Positions 1 through 12,080 of a stretch of DNA of 64,000 nt are shown piece after piece. How positions within the stretch are numbered: position 1 is the stretch's first letter; every line of letters begins with the position of its first letter. The position numbers and the translations under genes are program-made. The DNA comes from Epiperipatus broadwayi (lineage: Eukaryota; Onychophora; Udeonychophora; Euonychophora; Peripatidae). Under the pieces are notes generated by a model. The model had not been told where the DNA came from and ran no database searches. It saw only the letters and a list, made by a program, of their open reading frames with translations. Location: the NCBI GenBank assembly GCA_028023455.1, contig JAQFVV010006354.1, positions 1,442,115-1,506,114 of the forward strand. The letters run 5' to 3'.

Positions 1-2960
1 GAAGCTTCATGGGATTAATGAATATTATCGTTCTAAAAATACTAAAACCAAAGATTATTTTCTAAATTTTACTAAATGGGTTAATAATTATTTTTATTTT
101 AAACTTTAACGCACTTGGAGAACATTTTTAAAAAACTCTAGAGAAAATAATAAGCATTTTGGACTTATCAGGAACTATCGTCAAGAAAATATGTAACTAT
201 AGTTTTGACTCTTTTTATTTTGTTAACCTAGTTTAAATCTAAAATTTTATATAAGATTAGGGAAAAACATAAAAACATTAATTTATTAATATTAAATTTT
301 TATAATATAATAATCTAATAATTTAGCTAAAATATTTTAATATAAAGTGTATGGGTATGAATTTTTTTTCTATATCTGCAATGCTCAAGTGGACAAAGGA
401 AGCCTACTGAACACAGTGACTAGATAAAGGTTATTGGTAATAATAAAAACTATTAATAATTTTATAATGTATATTTTTGTTTTCTTTAGATCATCCATAA
501 ATTGGAAGAATGAAGTGTAAAAGTTTTTTTTTTAAAATTATATGTAATGCATTTTATACAACATTTAAAAAAAAAACATTATGAGATAGGATTGATTTGA
601 AAATATGCATACGACAATTTTTATTTTATTTTTTATTAGTGATATAATCCAACATTATAAATAATTATGTGATTCTTTTAAAAATTTTATGATATGGGAT
701 ATTCAAATATTGTCTAAGTAGATTGTATATGATTCGACATATAGAATGATGAAGTGGATGGACTTTTCTTGTGGAACAGCTAGATTGTTTAACTATTAAT
801 GAATTTTATTTATTGTTTTTGTAAATGCAGATGGTTATTTATCGATGTAAGATGTAGAAAAATCTTGAGAAATAATGTTGAGATAGTGGCTTGGAAGTAC
901 TTAGTGAACAGGAAACCAAGATGATGTATTTTTTTAAAAAATAGGATGTTATAAGGAATGGAAATAATATTTAGTCTTTATGTGGTTATCAGCATAGTTA
1001 ACATAGCCCTATGACTGATACACATTTTATTTGGACAGTGTTTATATTACTTTAAATATTTGATGTTCTAATAAAGCTGAAGAAATAGCTTTAACATCGT
1101 CCCTATACTAGAGGATATTAGGCAGATAAATGTCCTACCTCTTCGCACTGTACCATGATTTTGAGATATGTTAAGAATAATACTCTTGCTTTCTTCCTTA
1201 ATCCTATGCATCTGTTTTCGCTATCTTTATTTCATGTAACTGCATCGTTTAGTAAGATATTTTAAAAGAAATGATAAATAATTTAGAACTAAGGTTGTGC
1301 TATCGTTTTTTTTTTTGTATAAGATTAGTTTAGTTGCTTATAAGGAGCAGAATGTTATAACTTAAAATTGAAGATCCAAAGTATCCTAGGAAAAGAAAAG
1401 AATCATAAAATGTATTTTGAATTTTATTTCGGAAATGAAATATAAAATTTTTAAAATAGGGTATCTAAACAAAGATATTTTTTTAAAAGTGATAATAATT
1501 TTAAATGCTTTAGTATTATTTTTTTAAGAGAAAAATAAGTATTGCATATTTTATTTTAAAATACAATAGTACAAAGTAGATTATGTAAACAATATGCATA
1601 GTATATTTTGTTTATTAATTAACAGAAATCTATTAATGATTAAACTTATATCATACTAAAGTAAGGCTTAAAGAAGAATATATTATGATTAGTAAACATT
1701 GTGTGATAAATATTTAAAATCTAGTACTTAATTTTGGATAATATTTTGTGTAACATCTTTGACTTTGCAAGATGAAATTTTTATATTTTGAGAAGTCCAT
1801 ACTCATTATAAAATTTTGTTTTCTATGGAATGTTTTCTAAGTATGAATTTTTTAAAATAAGATAGTTTAATAATATTAAGGATAAAATGCTGTTGCTAAT
1901 AAAGTAGATAAATATACTTGTAATAAGTTAACCATGATTAGAAACCAAATAATAACATTTTTTTAAATTTTGTCCTAAATCTAAATAAAGACATGATTGA
2001 AATATAAATTATTTTTTTTTATAACTCGTAAATCAAACTGTAAAGTAAAAAAAAAGGTTAAGGATATCCACTGTAAATAATGTAAATAAATTGTTTAGTT
2101 ATTTATTGTTAGTAATAAACTTTGTTAAATTTTGTTATTGAAAAAATTTTGTGTCAGAGTTATTTATTTCTCCACATCGCTGCATGAAAACACGATATAT
2201 GCATAATAACTGAAACAAATATATAATTTTGCACAAAAGATAAATAAAGAATTATTTTAAGAATTTTAAATGTTTTATTGTTATTAATTATAATTAAATA
2301 ATCATAATCTTACATTATTTATTGGTCATAAATCAGTTATCACAATATTATATTAAATTATATGCTATCAGTTGCCACACATATTTTGTTTGTCAGATTA
2401 TTAAAATGCTACCACGTATTTATTATATCATTACATGAAGAATATTATTATTGTTATTTATTATTATTAGTTTAAGTGTAGTAGATTATGACATAAAATC
2501 CCTTCTTATATTTTACTACCGTATTTTTATTAACTTAGAATAAACTTTATGAACCTGAGATTATTTTATTGAGCTAGATTATTATTAAATAGAAGATTAA
2601 AATTTAATTATTAGTTTAATCTTTGTGAATAGAAGTTATTAAAGTCGTAAGAATACTATGAGTTTGTTATTTGAAATAGTAATAAGGAGGGATAGTGTTC
2701 TTATGCCATTGAGGTAGTATCCTGTAGGATATTGGCTCAATGTAATCTATCTTGTCAACTGTATTTTCACTTCAAGTCTCATGAAAATATTAAATATTTA
2801 TTTAATTTAATTTTTATAAACTGAACTTTATTCGTATAGTAAATTTGAGCTAGTAAAATATTTTAATTTTAATACTGAATATTTTAGTTATTAATTATTA
2901 AATGAGATAGAACCCGTTTTATTTTATATCATTTATTATCCGGAAGTGAGGATGCATAAT
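1..2960. other. AT-rich spacer, no gene seen
   Basis: I see no supported gene here. A short open stretch at about 2-109 on the plus strand reads without a stop for some 35 codons and is not purely AT-repeat. It runs off the window edge and I do not recognise it. A nested hairpin lies at 2709-2740, with TTGAG pairing CTCAA and TATCC pairing GGATA inside it. The rest is A/T homopolymer-rich sequence. Confidence 0.6.
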
Positions 2961-2972
2961 TACAAGGTCAGA

Positions 2973-2992
2973 ATATATATATATATATATAT

Positions 2993-3024
<32 letters not shown>
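2973..3024. repeat. (TA)n then (CATA)n microsatellite
   Basis: A run of TA dinucleotides passes directly into six or so ATAC/CATA tetranucleotides and back to TA. It is a compound simple repeat with no coding content. Confidence 0.95.
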
Positions 3025-3196
3025 CTGGGCCCCTGTAATATTTATAGTAAAACATTTTAATAGAAAATTAATACCTTAATAACTTATTTACTAGTCTAAA
3101 ATTTAAATGTAGATAAAATGGCCAACGGAAAGTTTTACAAACATCATAACATGCGTAGATCTGGTTTGATCCTAGTCTAGCAATCTAAAAAGTCGT

Positions 3197-3231
3197 GAAG
3201 CATGGATCTGGTTTACAGATCCATCTGCTTC
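3197..3231. repeat. Short hairpin (inverted repeat)
   Basis: TGGATCTG pairs perfectly with CAGATCCA across a 5-base loop. An outer GAAGCA/TGCTTC pairing flanks it with a small internal bulge. No run of T follows that would suggest a terminator. A looser inverted pair, ATCCTAGTCT at about 3169 and AGACTAGGAT at about 3324, surrounds it, so it may be part of a decayed palindromic element. Confidence 0.55.
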
Positions 3232-3531
3232 AATATATATATATATATCCTTTTTGGAAAAAATGTATTGTATAACTTTGTGTAAAGGGAAAAAATTTAA
3301 TTAAAAAAATAGTATAATTTACTCAGACTAGGATTATCCTAAACTATATATTATATTGATGATAGTTTATTGTACTATATATTTTAAGAAATAAATGAGA
3401 TGAGCAGGAAGCTTCTATGGACAGAGGCTATTTTGGAGCATTGTAAGTTTTGAAATATTGTTTAGTTCATGATTATTATCTACTAGATCTGAAGTGAGCA
3501 AGGTCTATTGTCAGATTAATCCTTGTCTTAC

Positions 3532-3867
3532 TCAGATTAATATGTTTGGCTCAGTGAAAATTTCTTGATGTTTTAATTTATCATTTAATTTATTGATGCT
3601 ATATTTATTTGTAATTTCTTGCAATGGTCCATGAGCATGGTGTGCATCAATGATGGTGTGGAAGTATTTATGTTTTACATAGTTTTTTGTTATATTCTTG
3701 ATATATTGAATATTTTTCATGCTAAGAACCAATCTTCTTGTTCCATCTGGTTTAATGGTATGATACTTTTGCATATATTGAGTATAATAATTTTTTGGTA
3801 GAAAGTTATTGACATCTGTTTTTTTAATATAAGGTTCATTGGTATGATAATCCTTTGTTATATGATG
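3532..3867 (-). pseudogene. Possible integrase-like relic (KRBA2/Ginger-type zinc-binding region)
   Basis: The minus strand is open for about 110 codons between a stop at 3868-3870 and the stop at 3532-3534. The only internal ATG is about a third of the way in, so this is probably an internal fragment rather than a gene. Its composition is not driven by simple repeats. The segment around HTIIDAHHAHG, followed by LQEITNKYS, resembles the histidine-rich N-terminal part of integrases found in KRBA2/SCAND3-like and Ginger-type transposon proteins, which often read like DIIHxAHxxxGHGG...EINxKY. The later Cys-x2-Cys pair, the DDE core and any flanking terminal repeats are not visible. The match is from memory of family appearance only and could be coincidental. 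It is most likely a dead transposon fragment. Confidence 0.25.
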
Positions 3868-4683
3868 TTAAAATATATTATACTTGCATATACAAATGGA
3901 TAGACTCATTAGAAATCTATATAAACTCAAAAGATGTAAGGTAATCATGCATGATTATTTTTATTTCAATGACTTTTTAAATTCAGGGAGTATTGTAATG
4001 GAGATGAGGTTAAAACCTCATCACCAAAGGATAATTTAGATTGATGCAAGATCTTAACAAAATATAGGTTAAAAAAATACCTAAAAATAGATATATATAT
4101 ATTTTCTGAATATATTTTCATAGTAATTAATTTAATAAGATTGAAAGTTATTTTTGGCATTTAAAATATATGCGTAAAATAAAGGAAAAGTTTTATTATC
4201 TGTTACCTCAAAATTAGTTAAGAATAACTATCTTTTATTTGATGATTATATAAGAATTGTTGTTCTATGTTATTTTGTAATTGATTAACAAATTTTATTT
4301 TGTAATTATTGAAGAATTTTGTTTTCTTTGTTTCATTTTTTTATTCAAAGCAAAATAATATTTGTTTTATGCCATTTAGCAAACTTAAATTCTGAAAACT
4401 TGTATTAGCTAGAGACTAATTGAATATTTCAGCCTCAGCAATATGAATGCATATTGTAATAGTCACATACAATAGACCATATGTATGTGTGTCAGCATTT
4501 TCTTTTGTATTAAATATTATAAAAAGGAAAGAAAAAAAAAGATTTTAGTGAATTGTTTTTTTTTGTGTGTGTGTGTGTTTCTTGTTAAGTCAGGAAGAAA
4601 AAAAAACACTTGGGGAATGACCTAGTTTCAAAACTAAGAAGTACTGGCAGAAAATAGACTTTGATATAAAATCTTGTTTGGGT
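3868..4683. other. AT-rich spacer
   Basis: Nothing supported here beyond a short (TG)n run near 4564-4580 and poly(A)/poly(T) tracts. Confidence 0.6.
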
Positions 4684-5070
4684 GTAACATGGGCGAAACA
4701 TTCAACTCTAAATCTACAATCTACAAAAATCAATCAAATAGAGTAGAAAATGTTTAAACAATCTAGACCTAGTCATTATTTAATTTATTTCTGCCTGCCA
4801 ACTAACAAGTGCCTAACTACAAGATTGCATAGAAAAAAAATTATTATGCCAAAAAGTACCATTTTCCTTGTTATGTTCATAAGAAAAGTGTCTAAAGTGC
4901 GTGACTAGTCATCTGGTGAAAAACAAGAGAGTAAACAAGAAGAAAGATTATGGTATTAATAATTGTCTTGGACATTATAACTTCTGTGCTTTGTATATAT
5001 ATAAAAAAACAAATTGACAAAAAAAAAAACTATTTCAGTATGACTGGCTTACCAATTTTATTAAATTTAA
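4684..5070 (+). repeat. Dispersed repeat family R1, copy 1
   Basis: This stretch aligns over its whole length with 6256-6621 in the same orientation. Shared blocks include GTAACATRGG at the start, TTTATTTCTGCCTG, GGTGAAAAACAAGAGAGT and AGAAAGATTATGGTAT, ending in an A-rich segment and TTATTAAATT. The copies differ by many substitutions and small indels, so they are old. I see no RNA polymerase III boxes or coding frame, and the family is unrecognised. Confidence 0.75.
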
Positions 5071-6255
5071 TCACAGAAAGTAATTTATTTTATTATAACT
5101 GATATATAGTTAAATATTATATCGTTATTTTTATATGTTTGTGAATATTTTGTAAATTTATTTTATATTTGTATTTTTTTGATTCACCGAACCAGAAACT
5201 ATATTATTATTTGTTGTCTAGAAAAAAGTATTTACTTTTCAATGACTTAAGCAATTAGTATTCTAATTAGATTTATTTGCATGTGTGTACATAAGAAAAC
5301 TTATATTCATATATATTTTTTGATATTGTATTTTATTATATATCTTGGTATTTCTGGAATTGATATCAATAGATTCATTCAATGATTCAATATCCTAGAT
5401 GAAATGTATGTGTGTATATTTGCATTTACATAGCCATACATATACAAACAAGTTGAAGAAGAAAGGAGGGGTTTTATCTTATATATTATACATATTTTTT
5501 TGCATTTAATGTGAATATAGTTTCAGTAATAAAGGTATCCAAATTGAACTAAATTGTAGCTTACTATTAAATCATGTTTTTTTGATGGTTAGTATTATAT
5601 TTAAGGTTTTCTTTAAATGATATTTTAATAATTCATTGTAAAAAAAAACTATTAAATTGTTTAAAATATCCACTCTGCCATTCAGTTATTTCTCTGTCCC
5701 ACCTTTTGGTAATATAAATTTAACCATTTCTATTTTTGCCATTATTATGTGTTTTAATATATGACACTCACTCTGAGAACTAGAGTGAAATACTGAACTT
5801 GTATTGAGGATTACAATATTGGAAAAAAGTATTTGATATCTTTGTAGGTAATTTATTCAGAACCTAATTTCTAATGAAATTAGTGCTCAAGGCTTATATT
5901 GTTCTGATCTTATAAATATGGTGTGCAAAGAACAGGCTTTGCTAATACTTATAAGGATAGCTACAGAGAAGGTGACCAACAATTATAACTAATTATTAAT
6001 GGTTTGGTCTCCTTTTTTGTGAATTATAGAATTCATATTGTGCATGTGTATTGAGGTTGAAATAATGCCGCATGTGAAAAAACATATTGTAATTTACACA
6101 TACTACATGTTATACTTGTGGTCGATGTACACAATTAAGTGTTGAGTGGTGAAAAAAAATATGAGGTTCTAGTACAGTATTAACTAATAGATAATATCAA
6201 CCAAAAGAAAAAAAAGAATTTGTGGTAGCTTGTTCTGTCAACTGGTCAAAGTAAA
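5071..6255. other. AT-rich spacer between R1 copies
   Basis: No gene or structured repeat recognised. Confidence 0.6.
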
Positions 6256-6621
6256 GTAACATAGGTGAAATGATCATCACTAAATCTATAATGCTAAATG
6301 AAATGTAGAAAACTTTTAAGTATAGTAGACCTTCTCATCATGTAGTTTTATTTCTGCCTGACAATTAACAAGTGCCTGTCTACAGGATTGCCTAGAAAAA
6401 GGTGTAATTATACAAAAAGATACCCCTTTAGTTATACCCATAATAAAAGTGTGTGAAGTCTCTGACTTCTGGTGAAAAACAAGAGAGTGAACTGAGAAGA
6501 AAGATTATGGTATCCACAATAGTCCTGGATATTATATCCCACATGCTTTGTGATAAAAGAAAATGGACAAAGAAAAGAAAAAGTATTTCAATATGGCAAG
6601 CTTATCAATATTATTAAATTA
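6256..6621 (+). repeat. Dispersed repeat family R1, copy 2
   Basis: Second direct copy of the sequence at 4684-5070, slightly shorter. The clearest shared core is the GGTGAAAAACAAGAGAGT block near 6470 and the following AGAAAGATTATGGTAT. Divergence is similar across the whole length. Confidence 0.75.
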
Positions 6622-7369
6622 ATTATTATAAAATATACTCACACCTTATATGTATACCACATTTACAGACAAATACATATTTTATTAATATATTCCCTAT
6701 TTATTTTATTTTAATTTTTATTTTGTTAATATCTTGCATTGAGCTAAATGATTCTTAATCTTTTAATCTCATCCCATCACAATATATAATGTTATTAGTA
6801 GAAATTATTTACTTCATAAAATTATCTATTTTTTATTCAGCATACCTCTTGAATCATATAGAGTGAAATAATAATCTCCATTGCAATTTTACAGGCATAA
6901 TAAACATAGAGGATATCTTACTATAAGGTTAAGAAATATTAGTATTGCCTTATTGAGCAGACTGAACAAACTAAGACAGTATGTATGTAAAAAATATGGT
7001 TAACATTTATGGTATATGATGTTTGTCACTGCTTCTAATCTTTTAATAAGCATTGCAATATATCTACTTGAAATTTAAGGAGAGCATGGTGATCTATGTG
7101 ACATAACTGAAGATGCATACATAATCTGATATTTACCTATTTTTTTGGTTAGTAGATCAGTTTCATGGAATATGTTAATAATATTAAGATATTCAGATAA
7201 CATTTTACATATTTGTCTTGTTTTGGTTAATTATTTTGCAAACATTTGTTTATTTGGAGGCTATATTATTTACTGTTCAATATAATACACATGTCCTCTA
7301 ATAACAAACATTGGATTAGTAAAACAGACTACTGACATAGATTACTTTATGGGTGGATATATACGTTAA
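6622..7369. other. AT-rich spacer
   Basis: No gene, array or inverted repeat that I can support. Confidence 0.6.
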
Positions 7370-7513
7370 TAAAATCAAATCATATATCATGTGACTTGTA
7401 TGCTTGCATTTACAAATATGTAAAATAAAGAGCATGCTAATAGCTCAAAACAAGCTTTTTTATAATAAATGTAACAAGAGAAGGCATTCAAATAATCTAT
7501 ATCTAGGATTGTC
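7370..7513 (+). repeat. Dispersed repeat family R2, fullest copy
   Basis: This copy contains two halves. The first half, with AAAGAGCATGCTAATAGCTC, recurs at 7781-7866 in the same orientation. The second half, CAAGCTTTTTTATAATAAAT onward to the TATCTAGGATTG segment, recurs inverted at 7901-7972. This suggests that an R2 copy next door was split and partly inverted. No coding potential is seen. Confidence 0.7.
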
Positions 7514-7780
7514 CCCATCTTCAGACTAGTTTTAAGTTATGGATCTCTTCAATGAGGAGCTAGAACACCAGATTCAAAAAACCAACTCAAGCTAATCATT
7601 TATCTTATAATTAACTCGTAATAAGGAGATCTGAAAATTTCAGACATTTACATGTCTTTAAATTCATCGTCTCCAACTGAAAAAATCATATGGGCCTGAA
7701 ATTAATTCAGATACACCATATATTAACAGGATTAGCAATTCAATTTAGCCAAAGCCACCAACAGCAAAAGAATAATAGTA

Positions 7781-7866
7781 ATAAAATAAAGTCATATATC
7801 ACTTATATAGCTTGCATTTACAAATAGTAAAACAAAGAGCATGCTAATAGCTCTAAACAAGCTTTG
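7781..7866 (+). repeat. R2 repeat, first-half copy
   Basis: Direct partial copy of 7370-7455, sharing GTCATATATCAC-like and AAAGAGCATGCTAATAGCTC blocks and ending at CAAGCTTTG. Confidence 0.7.
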
Positions 7867-7900
7867 AAGAAAACTATAGTGCAAAACCAAACAGGGGTGG

Positions 7901-7972
7901 GAAGAATCTTAGATAAATATGATGTGAATGCTTTCATTTGTAGCATTTATCATAAAAAAGCTTGTTTAGAGA
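7901..7972 (-). repeat. R2 repeat, second-half copy, inverted
   Basis: The reverse complement matches 7450-7513: CTCTAAACAAGCTTTTTTAT, then AAATG, GCATTCA, and an ATCTAAGAT segment. With 7781-7866 it makes a broken, rearranged R2 unit just upstream of the palindromic element. Confidence 0.65.
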
Positions 7973-7985
7973 TTTTTATATTTAT

Positions 7986-8294
7986 ATATAATCTTATAAT
8001 TGAATATTTATAAATACAGTAATTAGATATATGTAAAGTATAACTTTAAAAATTTTATCCACTTAGAAGCACTTTTGACTATCCTCGTAGTCTCTGTCAA
8101 CTAATACTTTGAAAGGTTAACCTTCCCACGGTAAGATCATGGAATTGTGGGGAAGGTTAGCCTTTAAAAGTGTTAGTTGACAAAGACTAGGAGGATAGGA
8201 TTGTCGAAAGTGCTCCTAAGTGGATAAAATTTTTAAAGTTATAATTTATATATATAAATACTGTATTTATAAACATTCAGTTATAAGATTATGT
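7986..8294. mobile_element. 309-bp palindromic (foldback/MITE-like) element
   Basis: Two arms of about 142 bp (7986-8127 and 8150-8294) are near-perfect inverted repeats around a 22-base centre (8128-8149). Shared arm blocks, read in the left-arm direction, include ATAATCTTATAA, AACTTTAAAAATTTTATCC, GTCAACTAA and the innermost CCTTCCC. No ORF is present. The structure fits a foldback or hairpin MITE mobilised in trans by a DNA transposase, but I cannot define a target duplication because both ends lie in TA-rich sequence. A decayed copy of the centre and right arm lies at 54421-54511, so the unit is a real dispersed family and not a one-off local inversion. Confidence 0.8.
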
Positions 8295-8327
8295 ATATTG
8301 ATTTGAAGAAATACAGACATCCAATTA

Positions 8328-8332
<5 letters not shown>

Positions 8333-8407
<75 letters not shown>
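8333..8407. repeat. (TA)n microsatellite
   Basis: About 37 uninterrupted TA units separate the palindromic element from the Penelope-like relic. Confidence 0.97.
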
Positions 8408-8410
<3 letters not shown>

Positions 8411-8413
8411 TGT

Positions 8414-8504
8414 AACTTTTTGGGCTGTATAGTGTATTATTTTCCATTAAACACCGATATTTTAACAGAAAAGCATTGCCATTATCAAGGTTAACTTTTG
8501 AAAG
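8414..8504 (+). repeat. Left inverted repeat of the Penelope-like relic
   Basis: The 91-bp sequence, starting AACTTTTTGGGCTGTAT and ending TTAACTTTTGAAAG, is the inverted counterpart of 9587-9679. Long shared blocks include GTGTATTATTTTCCATTAAA and CATTATCAAGGTTAACTTTT. Since the right copy begins at the end of the element's reading frame, the left copy is best read as an inverted piece of the element's 3' end placed in front of its truncated 5' end. Confidence 0.85.
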
Positions 8505-8519
8505 TCAAGTATTAAGTGC

Positions 8520-9600
8520 AACTACTAAAACACCTTCTATTTGGCTTAGATATGTGGATGATACATTTGTCATATGGCTTCATAGCCTTGATGCATTAAA
8601 TTCTTTCCTTGTTTTTATAAATAATTGACATCCAAATATTAAATTTACTATGGAAGTGGAAAATAACAGATGACTTTCTTGTCTAGATGTTTTAATTGCA
8701 AAAAAATGTGATGAAACATTATCCATATCAGTTTACAGAAAATCCACCCATACAAACAGATATCTGAATTTTAATTCTCATCATCATCTTTTGTAGCAAA
8801 AAATCTTTTCACTAGAGCTTATAATTTATCTGATAAAGAATATCTTTCTCATAAAATAGAACTTACAAAAGGTATTCTACTTTCTAATAATTATAATAAA
8901 AACACCATATGTAAGGCTTTGCATAACATTAATACTAAAAAGAAAAAAGAGGATAAAATTGACAAAAGCTCTTTTATTAGAGTAATTTTACCTTACATTA
9001 AAGGGGTTACTGATAAAATCAGTAGAAGACTATCTTGTTTTAATATAAAGACTACTTTTTCTACTGGCAAAAAAATTGGTGATTTTTTATATAAACCTAA
9101 AGACAGAATATTTTTGGAACACCAAGGAGTTTATGAAATTCCATTGTTTTCAGTGCTCAAGAAGCTATTTGGTTCAGTCTAATAGATGAATAAATGTCAG
9201 AATTAAAAAAATATAGAAATGCTTTTAATCAAAAAAATTGCACATCAGTTTTTACTTCCCATTTTTTAGAAATTGGTCACAAACCTGATTTTAACAATAA
9301 AAAATACTTGCTAATTTGGCAAGATATGATTTAAGATCCATGAGAGAGTCAACTGAAATATTAAAGATACCTACTGGTTTAAATAGGGCTGATGAAACAC
9401 AATGTATTCCAACTATGTGGAAACCTCTCATTTTATCTAATATTAACTTAAAATTAATAGGTGAAAATAGTGAGGGAAATAAACATTTTGATAAGCCTCA
9501 TATTGTGAATGCTGAACTATTTCAATTTGAATCTCATTTCTCATCTTGCACACAGTCACGTTATTATTTGAGATTTAACGATTTTTCTTTCAAAAGTTAA
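8520..9600 (+). pseudogene. Penelope-like retroelement, 5'-truncated and degraded (RT + GIY-YIG)
   Basis: This is a remnant of a Penelope-like element, whose single protein joins a reverse transcriptase to a GIY-YIG endonuclease. It starts inside the RT: RYVDDTFVIW, the metal-binding YVDD of motif C, is at 8551-8562, followed by an HPNIKFTMEVENN segment and SCLDVLI, all typical of this family. Earlier RT motifs are missing. Stops interrupt the RT part. An open section (8919-9182) carries the linker and ends in HQGVYEIP, the start of the GIY-YIG module, where a frameshift occurs. The SNR and INVRI signature continues in another frame just downstream. The C-terminal piece (about 9316-9600) has STEILKIP...NRADE...WKPL, matching the usual Penelope tail. 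It is clearly non-functional. The family assignment is solid from motif order, although the exact clade is not known. Confidence 0.85.
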
Positions 9601-9679
9601 CCTTGATAATGGCGGATGCTAATCCATTGAAATATCAATGTTTAATGGAAAATAATACACGATACATCCAAAAAAAGTT
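9587..9679 (-). repeat. Right inverted repeat of the Penelope-like relic
   Basis: The 93-bp sequence is the reverse complement of 8414-8504 with scattered mismatches. It begins at the last codons of the decayed ORF (stop at 9598-9600), so it includes the ORF end and the 3' untranslated part. Confidence 0.85.
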
Positions 9680-10252
9680 ATAATTTATCTACATCATATA
9701 ACCATGAAAACACACACATATATATATATGACTTATTTAATATGTACTTTCTAATATCTGATATATAAAATTATTGCAAACACGTTCTTAGTTTGCTCTC
9801 ATTTGAAACACAGATATATCTAGACAGATTTTTGAACCATTTAATTTTTTGACATTTGTTAGGCAATGTACATATAAATATATTTTTTTCTTATTTGTTT
9901 TGCTATTGCAGCCATCCATATTGTAAATATTGCAATTAGGAAATATAAGTATTTAATGAAAAGTAATTATAATCACAGATATTTTATTTAATAGCACCAT
10001 TAGTATTGATAAATGAATAAAATAATAGATGAATAAATAGATGGATAAATGAATAAATATATACATGGATAAATAGTTAGATAAATAGATGGATGGATTG
10101 ATAGATGACTGAATAAATATACAAATAGTCAGATAGATAGATAACAAGATATGAAAATAGATGGATAGATAAAAAATACATAGATAAAGAACATTTATGC
10201 CCATAATGGTTTGCATAAAAACAAATAAATTGATAAATAAACATATGAATAG

Positions 10253-10308
<56 letters not shown>

Positions 10309-12004
10309 ATAAATAGAATATAAATGGAGGGTAAACTTACCAATAAAGATGTAGATAGTCAAATAGACAAATCTTTATATCAATACAAAGCTTTTTTTAA
10401 CTGGAGATTATGAAATCCTGTCTGATTTTAAATGTGTATTTGAAACAAACATTCCTGATCTGAAAGTGTATAACATGGCATAGTTTCTAAATTGGAGACC
10501 TATATGTATAAAATATTATTCAGATTTTAAAAATCTCTTTAAAAATATCTAATGTTATTTATACTAGTCGAGAAAGATTGGAAAACAAAGTTAAAAAAAA
10601 ATTAAAATCTTGGGATTTAAAAATTTATAGTCAATAATTTTTAATTGCTTTAATCAGTGCAAATACAAAAAATAAACTAATTTGTATAGAAACTAAAGTT
10701 ATATATTTTTCTATTAACAATATGATAGATATACAGTCATTTAATTATTGGCAGGAGATGACTAAATGATAAATCGTAAGGAAAACATTTATCACCCAAC
10801 ATTTGACTTACTTAATGATTGCTACCTTCTACTTCAGTATTTTAAAAATGCCTTTTTAAAAAGGTCTTAGAATTATAACCTAATGCCAGTTTATTTTTTT
10901 ACTTTAGGTTATATATGTTTATGGATGTTTGGGTATAAATATATATCCTACTTTTTATATATACTGTTTAATAAAGTTGTATTAAAAACGTAAAAAAGAT
11001 TGGTATCTACTAGAAGTTATAATAATATAAAAATAATAAATTTTCACTCTGAAAAGACCTCAGCTATGGCTCCCAAAATAATCTAAAAGTCACAAATAAA
11101 TATAAAAATAAAATTTGATATTGCAAAGATATAGGCAAAAATTAATTATTTGTCTAAAAAAAAAGATCATATACTTCAAAAACAATACTTTATAATATTC
11201 GTATTCATATATATAGTGCATTTAAAAAATTGGCAGTTAAATATCAAAAAGTTAGGAACGAATTGAAAATGTTTCTAATAGTCTAGACATGCATTATTTC
11301 AATCAATTACTATTTTGTCAACTTTTCCATTTGTTCTTGGCTTTATTTAAGAGGTCAATTTTCTAGATTGGCAATAAATCTACCTGTTTTTAGACATCCA
11401 CTAACTTAAAATTTTTTTTCTTTTTTTATTTATTTAATTTAGCACATAAAATTCAGAATCATGTAAGCTGAAAATATATTGTTTACAAAGACGAATATCA
11501 TGAAATCAACTTAAGTTTAAAGAGTGCATATTATTTGTTATATATTATCCTAAAAATAAGAACAAATTTTGAATGGATATGATTCATGGAATATATTTTT
11601 AACTTTCTCTCTCTCTCTCTCTACCTTCGTATGTATATGAATTAAATAATTTCATGGGTTTTAAAATTGATAAAGGATACAACGTGAAATATTCATATAA
11701 ACAAAGATAACATTACTTTATGATATTATCAAACAACCATCAATTTTTAATTAACAATCCTGATATCCTAAGACCAAAAAAAATATTTTTATTAAACTAC
11801 CCCACATGTTTTTTTTTTTGGCTTGATTGTAGTTTTATAAAAAAGACTTCTTTTACTTTAAATTCAAATAGTTAAACATACTTAAACCCAGAAAACTAGT
11901 TTTATAGATATGAAAATGTTTAAGCCTAGTAGTGCCATTGACTTGTTTTAAATAACAATTAATCTTTTCCATTATTATATAAGTTGAATTAAATGTTTTC
12001 ATGG

Positions 12005-12008
<4 letters not shown>
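9680..12008. other. AT-rich spacer with tetranucleotide-like repeats
   Basis: From about 10003 to 10180 the sequence is a degenerate ATGGATAAATGAATA/GATA-type tetranucleotide array, followed by (TA)n at 10255-10307. A short (CT)n run is at about 11608-11622. Open frames read through these repeats as Ile/Tyr-rich strings and are not genes. Nothing else is supported. Confidence 0.8.
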
Positions 12009-12061
<53 letters not shown>

Positions 12062-12080
12062 TATATATATATATATATAT
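12009..12080. repeat. (TA)n microsatellite
   Basis: TA tract broken once by TGAA near 12058. It abuts the palindromic element at 12081. Confidence 0.95.

Noticed and set aside
2-109. Open stretch at the left window edge
   Set aside because: About 35 codons with no recognisable motif and no visible start. Not enough to call a gene or pseudogene.
9380-9400. CTGATGAAAC resembling a hammerhead core in the Penelope relic
   Set aside because: There is no stem II between CTGATGA and the AAC, and the bases are explained by the coding sequence.
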